Of a stretch of DNA of 38,227 bases, positions 25,726 to 33,985 are shown in pieces. This DNA comes from Vitreoscilla sp. Lineage in GTDB: Bacteria; Pseudomonadota; Gammaproteobacteria; Burkholderiales; Neisseriaceae. The stretch is from positions 1 through 38,227 of the forward strand of contig JASLFS010000075.1 of NCBI GenBank assembly GCA_030150505.1, in the 5' to 3' direction. Under the pieces are notes generated by a model that saw only the letters and a list, made by a program, of their open reading frames with translations, was not told the DNA's origin and ran no database searches. How positions within the stretch are numbered: position 1 is the stretch's first letter; each line of letters starts with the position of its first letter. Position numbers and translations under genes: made by a program.

Positions 25726-27861
25726 TTAAATTCGTTTAAATGGTGGTAAGGCTGCTAGCATTTTTTTACCATAAGATGCTGTTTTAATACGATTATCTAA
25801 AATAGTTACCCGCCCAGAATCAGACTCAGTACGAATCAAACGCCCTACTGCTTGGATTAATTTAATACTTGCCTCTGGTACAGAAACCTCCATAAACGGA
25901 TTCCCACCATTTTTACTAATCCAATCATTCATGGTTTTATCAATTGGATTATCAGGCATAGAAAATGGCAACTTCACCACAATAACATGCACACATGCAA
26001 AGCCTGGTAAATCCAAGCCTTCTGCAAAACTATCTAATCCAAAGATAATGCTCGGCTGCATATTGGCGATAGCCTCATGATGCCGCTTTAGTAACTCTGT
26101 TTTCGGTAATTCACCTTGAATCAACACAAATGGTAAATACTCTTCAGGCAGCCTAAAAGCAACATCTTGCATTTGTTTTCTGGATGTAAACAGTACCAAA
26201 GTGCCAACCGCCTCTTGAATATCAATTAGCTTTGGCAACCACTCCGCAACATCCAAAGTATGAGCAACGGGATCTTTTGGGCTGGCTTTAATAGGAGGCA
26301 AATACAATTCGCCTTGTTCTTTATAATTAAAAGGGCTATCCAAAGCCAATGTTTCGGTTTCAGGTAGCCACATCAAACCGGTTTGGCGCAGCAATAAATC
26401 AAAACTACCCAATGATTGCAATGTCGCCGATGTTAAAACAGCTCCAGCAGCTTGCCGCCACAATTTATTAGCCAAATGTGCAGCACTGGAAATAGGAGAA
26501 GCAGAAAAAACAAAATCATTTTTATCTTCTCTGCGGCTGGTAATCCATTTTGCCAATGGCGGTTCTTTTGTATCTGCTTGAACCTCTTGTTCCATTAAAT
26601 CCCACACAGCACTGATTTGTTCTGCTCGCATCACCGCCATGCCAAAGTCTGTCATGGTTTTATCTAATAGCGCATTATCTTGATTTTTATCACGACGAGC
26701 AGCAGATAAAGCATCATTTAATGTATAAATATTTTTCAACAATGACCGTGCACTCATTGCAGTATTTTCAACCAAAATCACCAAGTCCTCAGGAACTTTA
26801 CCTTGTTCCCATAACCACGTTGGTTCAACATCTTCGCGTTGTTGTTGCAATTCAGGCGTTTCATTTAAATTCCAAATCCACTGACTAAAATGCTCCAGCA
26901 AACTCATCGCCGCTTCATCAGCTAAATTAGCAGCTTCATCTTTTTCAGTTATTCCGGCTACTTTGCTGGTCAATGTGGATAACTTTTCCAAGAACCATTG
27001 TGCTTGGTTCAAACTATGCTCAGCTGCAAATTGTTTTAATGCTTTTTTAGAAAGGTGGTGCGCCTCATCGATACAATAAAAACTTTGTGCTGGTGCTGGC
27101 AAAATCACCCCGCCACCCATGCCAATATCAGCCAATAATAAATCATGGTTAGCAACAACCACATCAACATTTTCCAACGTATCTCTTGCCAAATAAAACG
27201 GGCATTCTGGCTTATTTGGACAAGCTGCTTTTAAACAACCATGGCGATCATTGGTTATTTTTGACCACAAACCATCATCAATCGTCGCTGCCCAAGTATC
27301 TCTATCACCATTAAACTGACGGCTTGCAAAAGCATCTGCCAATTCTCGCAAACAATCTAAATCTTCCTTTTTGGGTTTTTCTTCCCAAACAGCAACCGCC
27401 TCAAAACCCAATAAACTGTCTTGAGCATGATTTTGTGTCATCTGATACAAACGATAAGGGCACAAATAACGCCCACGCCCTTTCGCCAAAGCAAAACTTA
27501 AATCCAAACCACTTTTTTCAATCACAAATGGTAAATCTCGATAAACCAATTGCTCTTGCAAAGCCACCGTTGCACTGGTCACGATTAACTTTTTCTCACG
27601 TGTTTGCGCCATAATTCCACCAGCCAGCAAATACGCCAAACTCTTACCAACGCCTGTTGGTCCTTCAATCACAGCAACGCTTTCACCTTTTCGCTCAGGT
27701 CTATTTTCATCATCTGGATTAATCGCCACTGTCCGACTAAATACATTAGCAATTGCTGCTAACATTTGCCTCTGTGAAGCACGAGGACGAAAGCCAGGAA
27801 GATTTTTTGAAATGGCTTTGTAATGATCGGAAATGGCATTTTTTTCGAGTTCTGTGAGCAT
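25726..27861 (-). CDS. dinG: ATP-dependent DNA helicase DinG
   Basis: 711 residues, an XPD-like superfamily 2 helicase that unwinds D-loops, R-loops and forks in the 5'-3' direction. Walker A is IEGPTGVGKSLAYLL and the DEAH box is CIDEAHH. Between them, cysteines in YLCPYR, HGCLKAACPNKPECPF supply the iron-sulfur cluster. The C-terminal helicase half ends in IQAVGRLIRTESDSGRV. A single AGGCTGCCTGAA uptake-type 12-mer lies inside the gene at 26143-26154 on the minus strand. A -10-like TATAAT lies at 27921-27916 upstream of the start; the gap 27862-28043 otherwise holds only the terminator of the esterase gene. Confidence 0.95.
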   Translation of the reverse strand: MLTELEKNAISDHYKAISKNLPGFRPRASQRQMLAAIANVFSRTVAINPDDENRPERKGESVAVIEGPTGVGKSLAYLLAGGIMAQTREKKLIVTSATVALQEQLVYRDLPFVIEKSGLDLSFALAKGRGRYLCPYRLYQMTQNHAQDSLLGFEAVAVWEEKPKKEDLDCLRELADAFASRQFNGDRDTWAATIDDGLWSKITNDRHGCLKAACPNKPECPFYLARDTLENVDVVVANHDLLLADIGMGGGVILPAPAQSFYCIDEAHHLSKKALKQFAAEHSLNQAQWFLEKLSTLTSKVAGITEKDEAANLADEAAMSLLEHFSQWIWNLNETPELQQQREDVEPTWLWEQGKVPEDLVILVENTAMSARSLLKNIYTLNDALSAARRDKNQDNALLDKTMTDFGMAVMRAEQISAVWDLMEQEVQADTKEPPLAKWITSRREDKNDFVFSASPISSAAHLANKLWRQAAGAVLTSATLQSLGSFDLLLRQTGLMWLPETETLALDSPFNYKEQGELYLPPIKASPKDPVAHTLDVAEWLPKLIDIQEAVGTLVLFTSRKQMQDVAFRLPEEYLPFVLIQGELPKTELLKRHHEAIANMQPSIIFGLDSFAEGLDLPGFACVHVIVVKLPFSMPDNPIDKTMNDWISKNGGNPFMEVSVPEASIKLIQAVGRLIRTESDSGRVTILDNRIKTASYGKKMLAALPPFKRI

Positions 27862-27959
27862 GGTTTTGATGGCAATCTATAGAAATTCACGCTTGAATAA
27901 AAGTAACGATGCTACATTATACTTGTTTCATAACTATCCGTAAGTAATTCCCAATAAAC

Positions 27960-27990
27960 AAAAAAAAGCAGCACAAAGGCCGCTTTTTTC
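27960..27990 (-). terminator. terminator of the ygaV-ygaP-esterase operon
   Basis: AAAAAAGC (27962-27969) pairs with GCTTTTTT (27982-27989), and a shorter inner GC pair of bases follows after one mismatch. On the minus strand it ends in a long T run. Confidence 0.75.
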
Positions 27991-28043
27991 ATCATGATTT
28001 TTTCAGATGCATTATTTCATATAAATATTATGATAACACCCAA

Positions 28044-28592
28044 TCACCCTTGTGCTGCTTGCTGTTCAATATAAGCTTTTATTAACCCAGTAAACTCTTC
28101 AAAACGCTCTAACCTATGATTATCGTCAACATAAACGACAACGGTATTCGGTTGGTTTTGGGCATTAAAATCACAAAAATCGAGCACCTCATCTACTTTA
28201 GCTAACAAAATAAAAGCATCGCTAACTTGCGATATCGTCATTAACGCACTGGCTAAATTACTGCTAAATGGTACTGATATACGAAGTCGATTTTCATATT
28301 TCAACAGCGGACTTGTTAAGACCAATATCGTTTTCAATCCTTGTGCTTGCCGCATTTCTCTAAGCTGATAAGCAAAATTTGCACCAGTAGAATCGCCGAC
28401 AACAATAATATCTTGCGTGCCTGAAAAAGCAGCATTTGCATCAGCTAAGAATTGTTTAAAATCAGTCTCTGGATTCCATTCAAAAGCAGTCATTTTCACT
28501 TCTGGCATCGCTGCCTTGAGGCTTAAAAATTTACGCGACTGCCCACTTGAACCATAACCATGAAAATAAACTAAGTGCCTATCTTTATTCAT
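28044..28592 (-). CDS. YqiA-like alpha/beta-hydrolase (small esterase)
   Basis: 182 residues, one compact alpha/beta-hydrolase domain. LVYFHGYGSSGQSRK near the start gives the oxyanion region. The nucleophile elbow is GDSTG with Ser68. An acid follows in KVDEVLDF (about Asp134), and the base is in DDNHRLERF (His159). The layout follows E. coli YqiA (UPF0227), an esterase with short acyl substrates. It starts three bases after the ygaP-like gene and is the third gene of that operon, which may hint at a role in sulfur or thioester metabolism; that link is inference. Confidence 0.75.
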   Translation of the reverse strand: MNKDRHLVYFHGYGSSGQSRKFLSLKAAMPEVKMTAFEWNPETDFKQFLADANAAFSGTQDIIVVGDSTGANFAYQLREMRQAQGLKTILVLTSPLLKYENRLRISVPFSSNLASALMTISQVSDAFILLAKVDEVLDFCDFNAQNQPNTVVVYVDDNHRLERFEEFTGLIKAYIEQQAAQG

Positions 28593-28595
28593 GTT

Positions 28596-29132
28596 TTAAA
28601 TAGAACAACTGGTCTGATTGCTGCCTCGCAAATGTTTATTCCAAGGCATTTTAATTAACAACACAGCCATACCACAAAAACCGGTTAACCCAGCAAATAC
28701 CAAACCAACGCCAACAAAAGCAGCAATCAACACAAAAGCAGGGTTAACAAAATAACCCAACAACATTGCTAAAACAATTAAGCTACCCGCACCAATTTGT
28801 ACTTGTCTTTGCAAAGGCAATGGTTGTTTTTTATTGATTAGTACAGGCAGCCCAGCAGCTTGCCAAGCTTTTAAACCACCATCCAAAATAAATGCCTCTT
28901 CACAAGATAAGTTTTCTAATAAACCCTGCTGACTCTTGGTTCTCATGCCAGAAGCGCAGTAGAAAATCACTTTTTTATCACCTTGAGGAGATTGACCCAA
29001 TTGCTGGCAAGGAATGCACTGAGCACCTTCAATGTGTTCACGACCAAATTCATCCATATCTCGCACATCCACCAACAATGCACCTTGTTGAACCAATTTT
29101 TGCGCATCTTGCACAGTAATTATTTTCATCAT
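28596..29132 (-). CDS. ygaP: membrane rhodanese, YgaP-like
   Basis: 178 residues. The N-terminal rhodanese domain (1-100) has LLVDVRDMDEFGREHI and the active-site loop YCASGMRT with Cys59, which would carry a persulfide. A DUF2892-type pair of membrane helices follows (about 112-160), ending in a Cys-containing tail. E. coli YgaP has the same order and is an inner-membrane sulfurtransferase. The ATG follows the stop of the ArsR-type regulator gene without a gap. Together they match the E. coli ygaVP operon. Confidence 0.87.
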   Translation of the reverse strand: MMKIITVQDAQKLVQQGALLVDVRDMDEFGREHIEGAQCIPCQQLGQSPQGDKKVIFYCASGMRTKSQQGLLENLSCEEAFILDGGLKAWQAAGLPVLINKKQPLPLQRQVQIGAGSLIVLAMLLGYFVNPAFVLIAAFVGVGLVFAGLTGFCGMAVLLIKMPWNKHLRGSNQTSCSI

Positions 29133-29423
29133 TTACTCACAGTATAATTTTTTTGTTAACGCAATCAATGACTTTAATCTATCATCCGCAATTCGGTAAT
29201 ACACCGTTAAACCCTCTTTGCGATGAGTTACAAAACCTTGATCACGCATAATTTTTAAATGTTGCGACAATGGCGATTGCTCTAAATTAATTTGTGCAGC
29301 CATTTCGCTCACACACATTTCAGTCTGATCAATCAAAAAACACAAAATCAATAAACGATTTGGATTGCTCAAAACTTTATAAATATCTGCAACCTCAGTT
29401 GCCTTTTGAATCATTTCTTGCAT
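29133..29423 (-). CDS. ygaV: ArsR-family sulfur-responsive repressor, YgaV/BigR-like
   Basis: 96 residues with a winged helix-turn-helix (MCVSEMAAQINLEQSPLSQHLKIMRDQG). Cys28 in RLLILC lies just before the recognition region, and Cys95 is at the C-terminal LYCE. A pair of cysteines in these two places is the sulfide or persulfide switch of the BigR, SqrR and YgaV group. The metal-binding ELCVCDL box of classical ArsR is absent. It is the first gene of an operon with the membrane rhodanese and an esterase. An inverted repeat covers the -10 of its promoter, which fits autorepression released by reactive sulfur. Confidence 0.85.
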   Translation of the reverse strand: MQEMIQKATEVADIYKVLSNPNRLLILCFLIDQTEMCVSEMAAQINLEQSPLSQHLKIMRDQGFVTHRKEGLTVYYRIADDRLKSLIALTKKLYCE

Positions 29424-29438
29424 TTATATTAGCACTTT

Positions 29439-29479
29439 CTAATTTAATTTATTCTAAATTAGTTACGATAAAATTACAA
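29439..29479 (-). promoter_or_regulatory. ygaVP promoter with overlapping operator
   Basis: On the minus strand -35 TTGTAA (29479-29474) and -10 TAGAAT (29456-29451) are 17 bases apart. The inverted repeat CTAATTTA / TAAATTAG (29439-29446 and 29455-29462, 8-base spacer) covers the -10, where binding of the ArsR-type dimer would block polymerase. A further TTGACA lies upstream at 29516-29511. Confidence 0.55.
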
Positions 29480-29860
29480 TAAGCATTACATTTAAATTAT
29501 ATTCATCAATTGTCAATTATATCTAACTCATTTATGAGCATATGCCCTTATTGCCAATTTCATGACATAAAATAAAAATTATTTTATTCAAAATACATCC
29601 TCAGTTTGCTTACCACTTACATGGATAACCAAATTTGACTAAAAATACTCCAAATATCAAAGAAAATTGACCTAAATACTGCATTTTTAGAGAAAAATTT
29701 ATTACATTACAAAAAATAATTCTGCCGAAATTTGCCATAAATAAGAAATTAATCCCTAACGACTCCTATGTCAGCTAATTTTTCTGCCAAAACTGCTGCA
29801 TTTCTCTCAAAATTAACACTATCCTTTTGATATTAATAGGTTTATTAACTCATTATCAAT
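29480..29860. other. long AT-rich intergenic stretch, no gene seen
   Basis: The gap between the ygaV start and the MFS transporter gene is 643 bases (29424-30066). This middle part has no open frame with coding character, no RNA gene I recognise, and no uptake sequence. It is strongly AT-rich. It may hold the promoter region of the transporter gene and binding sites that cannot be told by eye. Confidence 0.6.
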
Positions 29861-29871
29861 CTAGTATTTTT

Positions 29872-30058
29872 TATAATTTGTGCTATCTTGAAAAAATGAA
29901 TATAAGTTCATAAATCCAATGACAAGTTAATATCAAAAAAAGGCACAACAACCAATAAGAAATATAAGCGATTGCTCCAGCTAATTTTTTTAAAAAGCAA
30001 TCCCTTATATAACTGAAAATTGGTTATATAAGACCCCAAAAAAAACAAACAAAGGAGC
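29872..30058 (+). promoter_or_regulatory. leader of the MFS transporter gene with two inverted repeats
   Basis: A -10 TATAAT lies at 29872-29877 with only a weak -35. Downstream are two stem-loops. GATTGCT (29970-29976) pairs with AGCAATC (29996-30002). Immediately after, CTTATATAAC (30004-30013) pairs with GTTATATAAG (30023-30032). The ribosome site AAAGGAG follows at 30051-30057. The second repeat is a perfect 10+9+10 palindrome that could be an operator for an inducer-responsive regulator or part of an RNA leader. An apparent minus-strand frame here (29908-30192) is not a gene. Confidence 0.45.
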
Positions 30059-30066
30059 AGTAAATA

Positions 30067-31452
30067 ATGACAAAAACATCCCAAAACCCAAAAATAGATC
30101 CATTCGATGCCAAAATGGACTCCACTTCCACAACAAGCAAAGTTGATGATGTCAGCACCATTATCGACCATGCCAAATTCAACCGTTTTCATGGCTTAAC
30201 CATTTTTTGGTGTGCTTATATTATTATTTTTGATGGTTATGATTTAGCAGCACTTGGGGTCATTTTGCCTAGAATCATGACTGAATGGAATTTAACAGGC
30301 GCACAAGCTGGATTATTAGGCAGTTATACCTTAATTGGCATGATGTTAGGCGCCCTAACATTAGGAGCGCTATCTGATAAGCTAGGTAAGAAAAAAGTCA
30401 TTGCCTTTTGCGTGGTGGTTTTTAGTGTCTTTACCTTTCTGTGCGCCTTTGCTAACAATGCCACAGAATTTGGTTGGTATCGCTTTCTCGGTGGAATTGG
30501 CTTGGGTGGTGTGATGCCTGTTGTCACCAGTTTAACCAGTGAGTACGCTCCAAAAAACAAGCGCAGCTTTTTGGTTGGCTTAATGTTCAGTGGTTATTCA
30601 GTTGGCGGCATGTTAGCTGCTATTTTGGGTATGTTTATTATTCCAATGTTTGGTTGGAATGCTGTTTTTTACATCGCAATTTTCCCTATTTTATTGCTAC
30701 CTTTGATACTCAAACATTTACCAGAGTCAGCAGCTTACTTGGTACAAACTCAACAATGGAGCAAAATGGCTAGCATTCTTAAACGAGCCAATCCTGAGTA
30801 CCAATACACAGCTGGCACCACTTTCTCAAATCCCAGTGTACAGAGCGACAATAAAAAAACACGCATTGTCATTGCAGACTTGTTTCACGATGGCCGAGGC
30901 AAAAGTACCATTATGTTGTGGTTAATGTGCTTTATGTCTTTGTATGTGGTTTATGGTTTAACTTCTTGGCTGCCTAAACTCATGGTACAAGCTGGTTATC
31001 CTTTGGGTTCGAGTTTAAGCTTTTTGTTTACTGTGCACTTTGGTACAGTTTTGGGCGCAATCAGCAGTGGTTGGTTAATGGACCGTTTTAATGGTCGCAC
31101 AGTATTGGTAAGTTACTTGTTTATTGCCGCTATCGCCATTTTTGCATTGGGTTACGCTGGCAATAGCGTTGTATTATATGTTTTATTAGCAATCACGGGC
31201 GCAACTACCATTGGCACCCAAATTGGCTTATATGCTTTTATTTGCCGCTTTTACCCCAGCAACATGAGTTCAACAGGTTTAGGTTGGGCTTTAGGTGTAG
31301 GTCGTTTGGGTGCGATTCTTGGCCCATTTGCCATTGGCTTATTGTTTGATTTACATTTAAGCTTACAACAAAATTTCTTTAGTTTTGCCGTTCCTGCCTT
31401 TTTGGCAGCAATTTTCATGAGCCTAGTGAGTAATCGTAAAATGGCTTCTTAA
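30067..31452 (+). CDS. MFS transporter, aromatic acid:H+ symporter type
   Basis: 461 residues with twelve predicted membrane helices. DGYDLAALG at 56-64 in the first helix is the charged motif of the aromatic acid:H+ symporter family (PcaK, BenK), followed by the loop LGALSDKLGKKKVI (MFS motif A). A second GWLMDRFNGRTVL lies in the seventh-to-eighth helix loop. Family members import benzoate-type acids. No aromatic catabolism gene is nearby, so the substrate is not settled. AAAGGAG before the ATG is a strong ribosome site. It is a single gene ending at a strong terminator. Confidence 0.88.
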   Translation: MTKTSQNPKIDPFDAKMDSTSTTSKVDDVSTIIDHAKFNRFHGLTIFWCAYIIIFDGYDLAALGVILPRIMTEWNLTGAQAGLLGSYTLIGMMLGALTLGALSDKLGKKKVIAFCVVVFSVFTFLCAFANNATEFGWYRFLGGIGLGGVMPVVTSLTSEYAPKNKRSFLVGLMFSGYSVGGMLAAILGMFIIPMFGWNAVFYIAIFPILLLPLILKHLPESAAYLVQTQQWSKMASILKRANPEYQYTAGTTFSNPSVQSDNKKTRIVIADLFHDGRGKSTIMLWLMCFMSLYVVYGLTSWLPKLMVQAGYPLGSSLSFLFTVHFGTVLGAISSGWLMDRFNGRTVLVSYLFIAAIAIFALGYAGNSVVLYVLLAITGATTIGTQIGLYAFICRFYPSNMSSTGLGWALGVGRLGAILGPFAIGLLFDLHLSLQQNFFSFAVPAFLAAIFMSLVSNRKMAS

Positions 31453-31457
31453 CACAC

Positions 31458-31484
31458 AAAAAGCCTCCTTTTGGAGGCTTTTTT
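31458..31484 (+). terminator. terminator of the MFS transporter gene
   Basis: AAAAAGCCTCC (31458-31468) and GGAGGCTTTTT pair around a TTTT loop, followed by T residues. Confidence 0.95.
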
Positions 31485-31597
31485 ACATCCATTCAAATCA
31501 TCAATCTATCTTATTATTTTTGATAAAAAATCATCCATTCTCAGCAGTTTAAATCCCAAATAGAATCCCTTCAGCAATCTTTGTATACAAACTATCT

Positions 31598-31626
31598 TTC
31601 AAAAGAATAAAAATTGTCGCTACAAT
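31598..31626 (+). promoter_or_regulatory. possible purU promoter
   Basis: A -10 TACAAT at 31621-31626 has a TTCAAA 17 bases upstream (31598-31603), about 50 bases before the purU start. A perfect palindrome TTGTATACAA is just upstream at 31581-31590. Confidence 0.4.
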
Positions 31627-31677
31627 GTTCTACTCCTTATTTCATTAACTAATAACATAAGAAAAACAAAAACGATT

Positions 31678-32541
31678 ATGAGTACAACAAATACAGCAAG
31701 ATTATTAATTACCTGCGAAGACAGAGCAGGTATTGTGCAAGCCATATCAGGATTTTTATTCCACCATGGCGCCAACATTACCAATTTAGAACAATACACA
31801 ACGGAAGCTGAAGGCGGACGCTATTTCATGCGCGTTGAATTTGAACTACCCGATTTACCTGAAAAATTTAGCCAACTTCAAAACACATTCTCACAAAATG
31901 TCGGCGATCGTTATCAAATGCAATGGCGCCTGACTCGTGTTAGTGACCTAAAAAAAGTCGGGATATTGGTTTCTAAATTTGACCATGCCTTAATGGAATT
32001 ATTGTGGCGCCATGCCCGTGGCTTATTACCTTGCGAAATTACCCATGTCATCAGTAATCACGATGATTTACGTCAAGCTGTGGAAAACTTTGGTATTCCT
32101 TATCACGTTATTAAAGTAACAGCTGAAAATAAAGTTGAAGCGGAAGCCAATATTCACGACATCATGCAAGAAAATGATTTATTAGTATTGGCTCGATACA
32201 TGCAAATTCTGAGTGAAGATTTTGTCAGCAAATGGAATATGAAAATTATCAATATTCATCATTCATTCCTACCAGCATTTGTGGGTGCAAATCCTTATCA
32301 GCAAGCGCATGACAAAGGTGTGAAACTCATTGGTGCAACAGCCCATTACGTCACTGCCGATTTAGATCAAGGTCCAATTATTGAGCAAGATGTTAAACGC
32401 GTTAGCCATGATTACAGTGTTAAAGAACTAAGAGAATTAGGTGAAGATGTCGAACGCAATGTATTGGCTCGTGCTGTTCGCTGGCATTTAGAAGACCGCG
32501 TTATTGTTGATGGTCATAAAACAGTGGTTTTTGACCGCTAA
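31678..32541 (+). CDS. purU: formyltetrahydrofolate deformylase
   Basis: 287 residues. It splits 10-formyltetrahydrofolate into formate and tetrahydrofolate, balancing one-carbon units and supplying formate for PurT. The N-terminal ACT domain (about 7-85) begins LLITCEDRAGIVQAISGFLF. The C-terminal formyltransferase-fold domain has NIHHSFLPAFVGANPYQQA and TAHYVTADLDQGPIIEQ, with the catalytic Asn, His and Asp residues of this fold. It is a single gene, convergent with queH across a shared hairpin. Confidence 0.95.
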   Translation: MSTTNTARLLITCEDRAGIVQAISGFLFHHGANITNLEQYTTEAEGGRYFMRVEFELPDLPEKFSQLQNTFSQNVGDRYQMQWRLTRVSDLKKVGILVSKFDHALMELLWRHARGLLPCEITHVISNHDDLRQAVENFGIPYHVIKVTAENKVEAEANIHDIMQENDLLVLARYMQILSEDFVSKWNMKIINIHHSFLPAFVGANPYQQAHDKGVKLIGATAHYVTADLDQGPIIEQDVKRVSHDYSVKELRELGEDVERNVLARAVRWHLEDRVIVDGHKTVVFDR

Positions 32542-32559
32542 TAACCAAATAGCAGCAAT

Positions 32560-32600
32560 AAAAAATACCTTCTGACACAAATTATCAGAAGGTATTTTTT
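32560..32600. terminator. bidirectional terminator between purU and queH
   Basis: AAAAAATACCTTCTGA (32560-32575) and TCAGAAGGTATTTTTT (32585-32600) form a perfect 16-bp stem with T runs on both strands. Confidence 0.93.
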
Positions 32601-32611
32601 ATCTATTTTTT

Positions 32612-33277
32612 TTAATCTAACTCAGGTTCATTTCCATAATACAAAACCCCAAGCTTAATCGGTGCTCGACCTTGGCTTTTGCGATGATGATTGGTATCTC
32701 GCAAAGAATAGGCACAACCACAATATTCCTGTTGATAAAAATTTTCTCGCTTACTAATTTCAATCATGCGAGCAGAGCCACCACCTTTGCGCCAATTAAA
32801 ATCCCAATAGCTTAAGTTGGGGTATTTTTCAGCAGCACGAACGCCACAATCATTGATTTGACTCATGTTTTTCCAACGAGAAATGCCCAAAGAACTCGTC
32901 ATAACATCAAAACCATTTTCATAAGCATATAATGCCGAACGCTCAAAACGCATATCAAAACACATGGTGCAACGAATGCCCCGCTCTGGCTCCATTTCCA
33001 TGCCCTTTGCTCGCTCAAACCAATTATCTTTATCATAATCAGCATCAATAAAAGGAATATTGTATTGTTCCGCAAAACGAATGTTTTCTTCTTTGCGAAT
33101 TTCATATTCCTTTAATGGATGAATATTGGGATTATAAAAATAAATGGTAAAATCAATATCCGATGCCACCAAAGCTTCCATGACTTCCCCTGAGCATGGT
33201 GCACAACAAGAATGTAACAACAATTTTTTACCGCTATTGGGTAAATTTAATTTTTTTCTCACTAATTCAGTCAACAC
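32612..33277 (-). CDS. queH: epoxyqueuosine reductase QueH
   Basis: 221 residues. It carries out the last step of queuosine formation on tRNA, reducing epoxyqueuosine, and is the non-cobalamin alternative to QueG. HSCCAPCS holds Cys24, Cys25 and Cys28. RCTMCFDMR holds Cys103 and Cys106, and EYCGC holds Cys186 and Cys188. These are the iron-sulfur and metal ligands and the redox pair of the DUF208 family. SSLGISRWKNMSQIN is also typical. It is 17 bases after the DUF1415 gene, probably one operon. Confidence 0.95.
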   Translation of the reverse strand: MLTELVRKKLNLPNSGKKLLLHSCCAPCSGEVMEALVASDIDFTIYFYNPNIHPLKEYEIRKEENIRFAEQYNIPFIDADYDKDNWFERAKGMEMEPERGIRCTMCFDMRFERSALYAYENGFDVMTSSLGISRWKNMSQINDCGVRAAEKYPNLSYWDFNWRKGGGSARMIEISKRENFYQQEYCGCAYSLRDTNHHRKSQGRAPIKLGVLYYGNEPELD

Positions 33278-33294
33278 TTTTCCCCATTATCACT

Positions 33295-33855
33295 CTATTT
33301 TTTTAAACCCAAAGCTTCCCAACCTTCAATTCCCATTTCTTCTAACTTCGCAATATTGCGCTCAAAAATCGTAGCCGCATCAGGGAAGTTTTTCATGGCT
33401 TCTTCAATGCCTGCTTCACGAATAAAATGCAATGTTGGAAATGGTGAGCGATTGGTATAATTGCCAATATCATCATTTTCAGTTCCTTCAAATTGAAACT
33501 GTGGATGAAATGGAGCAATTTGCCATTCACCTTCTAAACCATGCTCTTCAATAATGCCATCAACAATATCCAATACATCATTAAACACCAAAAAATCTGC
33601 AAATAATGTTGGATGAATTAATAAACTGGTTTCTGTTTCTTCTCTTGGCACTGTTTTTAAATATTCAAATTCAGCATCAATATCTTCTAAAAAATCATCT
33701 AAATGTTTAGCATGACTAACCGTAATTCGAATTTGGTTTTTAACATAAACCGCCTTCGCAAATGGGCATAAATTCAAGCCAATTACTGCTTTTTCAAGCC
33801 ATTGCCTAGTTTGGCTAATAATATTTTCATCGGTTAAGGCCGTCATGGTCGTCAT
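33295..33855 (-). CDS. DUF1415 family protein
   Basis: 186 residues. The family opening is VIGLNLCPFAKAV near residues 24-36, with a conserved Cys30. HPQFQFEG and the NRSPFPTLHFIRE segment near 130-145 are also conserved. It is cytoplasmic, with no signal or membrane segment. The function of the family is unknown. It shares a transcript with queH, which gives a possible link to tRNA modification or redox chemistry, but that is only context. ATG codons at 33855 and 33846 are both possible starts. Confidence 0.85.
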   Translation of the reverse strand: MTTMTALTDENIISQTRQWLEKAVIGLNLCPFAKAVYVKNQIRITVSHAKHLDDFLEDIDAEFEYLKTVPREETETSLLIHPTLFADFLVFNDVLDIVDGIIEEHGLEGEWQIAPFHPQFQFEGTENDDIGNYTNRSPFPTLHFIREAGIEEAMKNFPDAATIFERNIAKLEEMGIEGWEALGLKK

Positions 33856-33949
33856 TCTAATATCGTTAATATAAAGTAAATATTGTAACTTAATTTATCC
33901 ATATTTCGGGAAGATTAAGATACACAATTAAATCACCTTAAATAATTAA

Positions 33950-33979
33950 TTGGTTATTTATCAAATGCTTTGATATACT
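33950..33979 (+). promoter_or_regulatory. candidate mdtJI promoter
   Basis: A -35-like TTGGTT (33950-33955) and a -10 TATACT (33974-33979) are 18 bases apart. The start would be near 33986, giving an unusually long leader of about 230 bases before mdtJ. Confidence 0.5.
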
Positions 33980-33985
33980 AATTAT

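Noticed and set aside
26350..26370. TGGCTACCTGAA-like 12-mer in dinG as another uptake-sequence dialect
   Set aside because: One imperfect copy in coding sequence, not paired, is consistent with chance.
29908..30192. Minus-strand 94-codon frame in the MFS leader
   Set aside because: It overlaps the transporter's start, the leader repeats and the ribosome site; its Phe/Leu-rich content is what AT-rich antisense gives.
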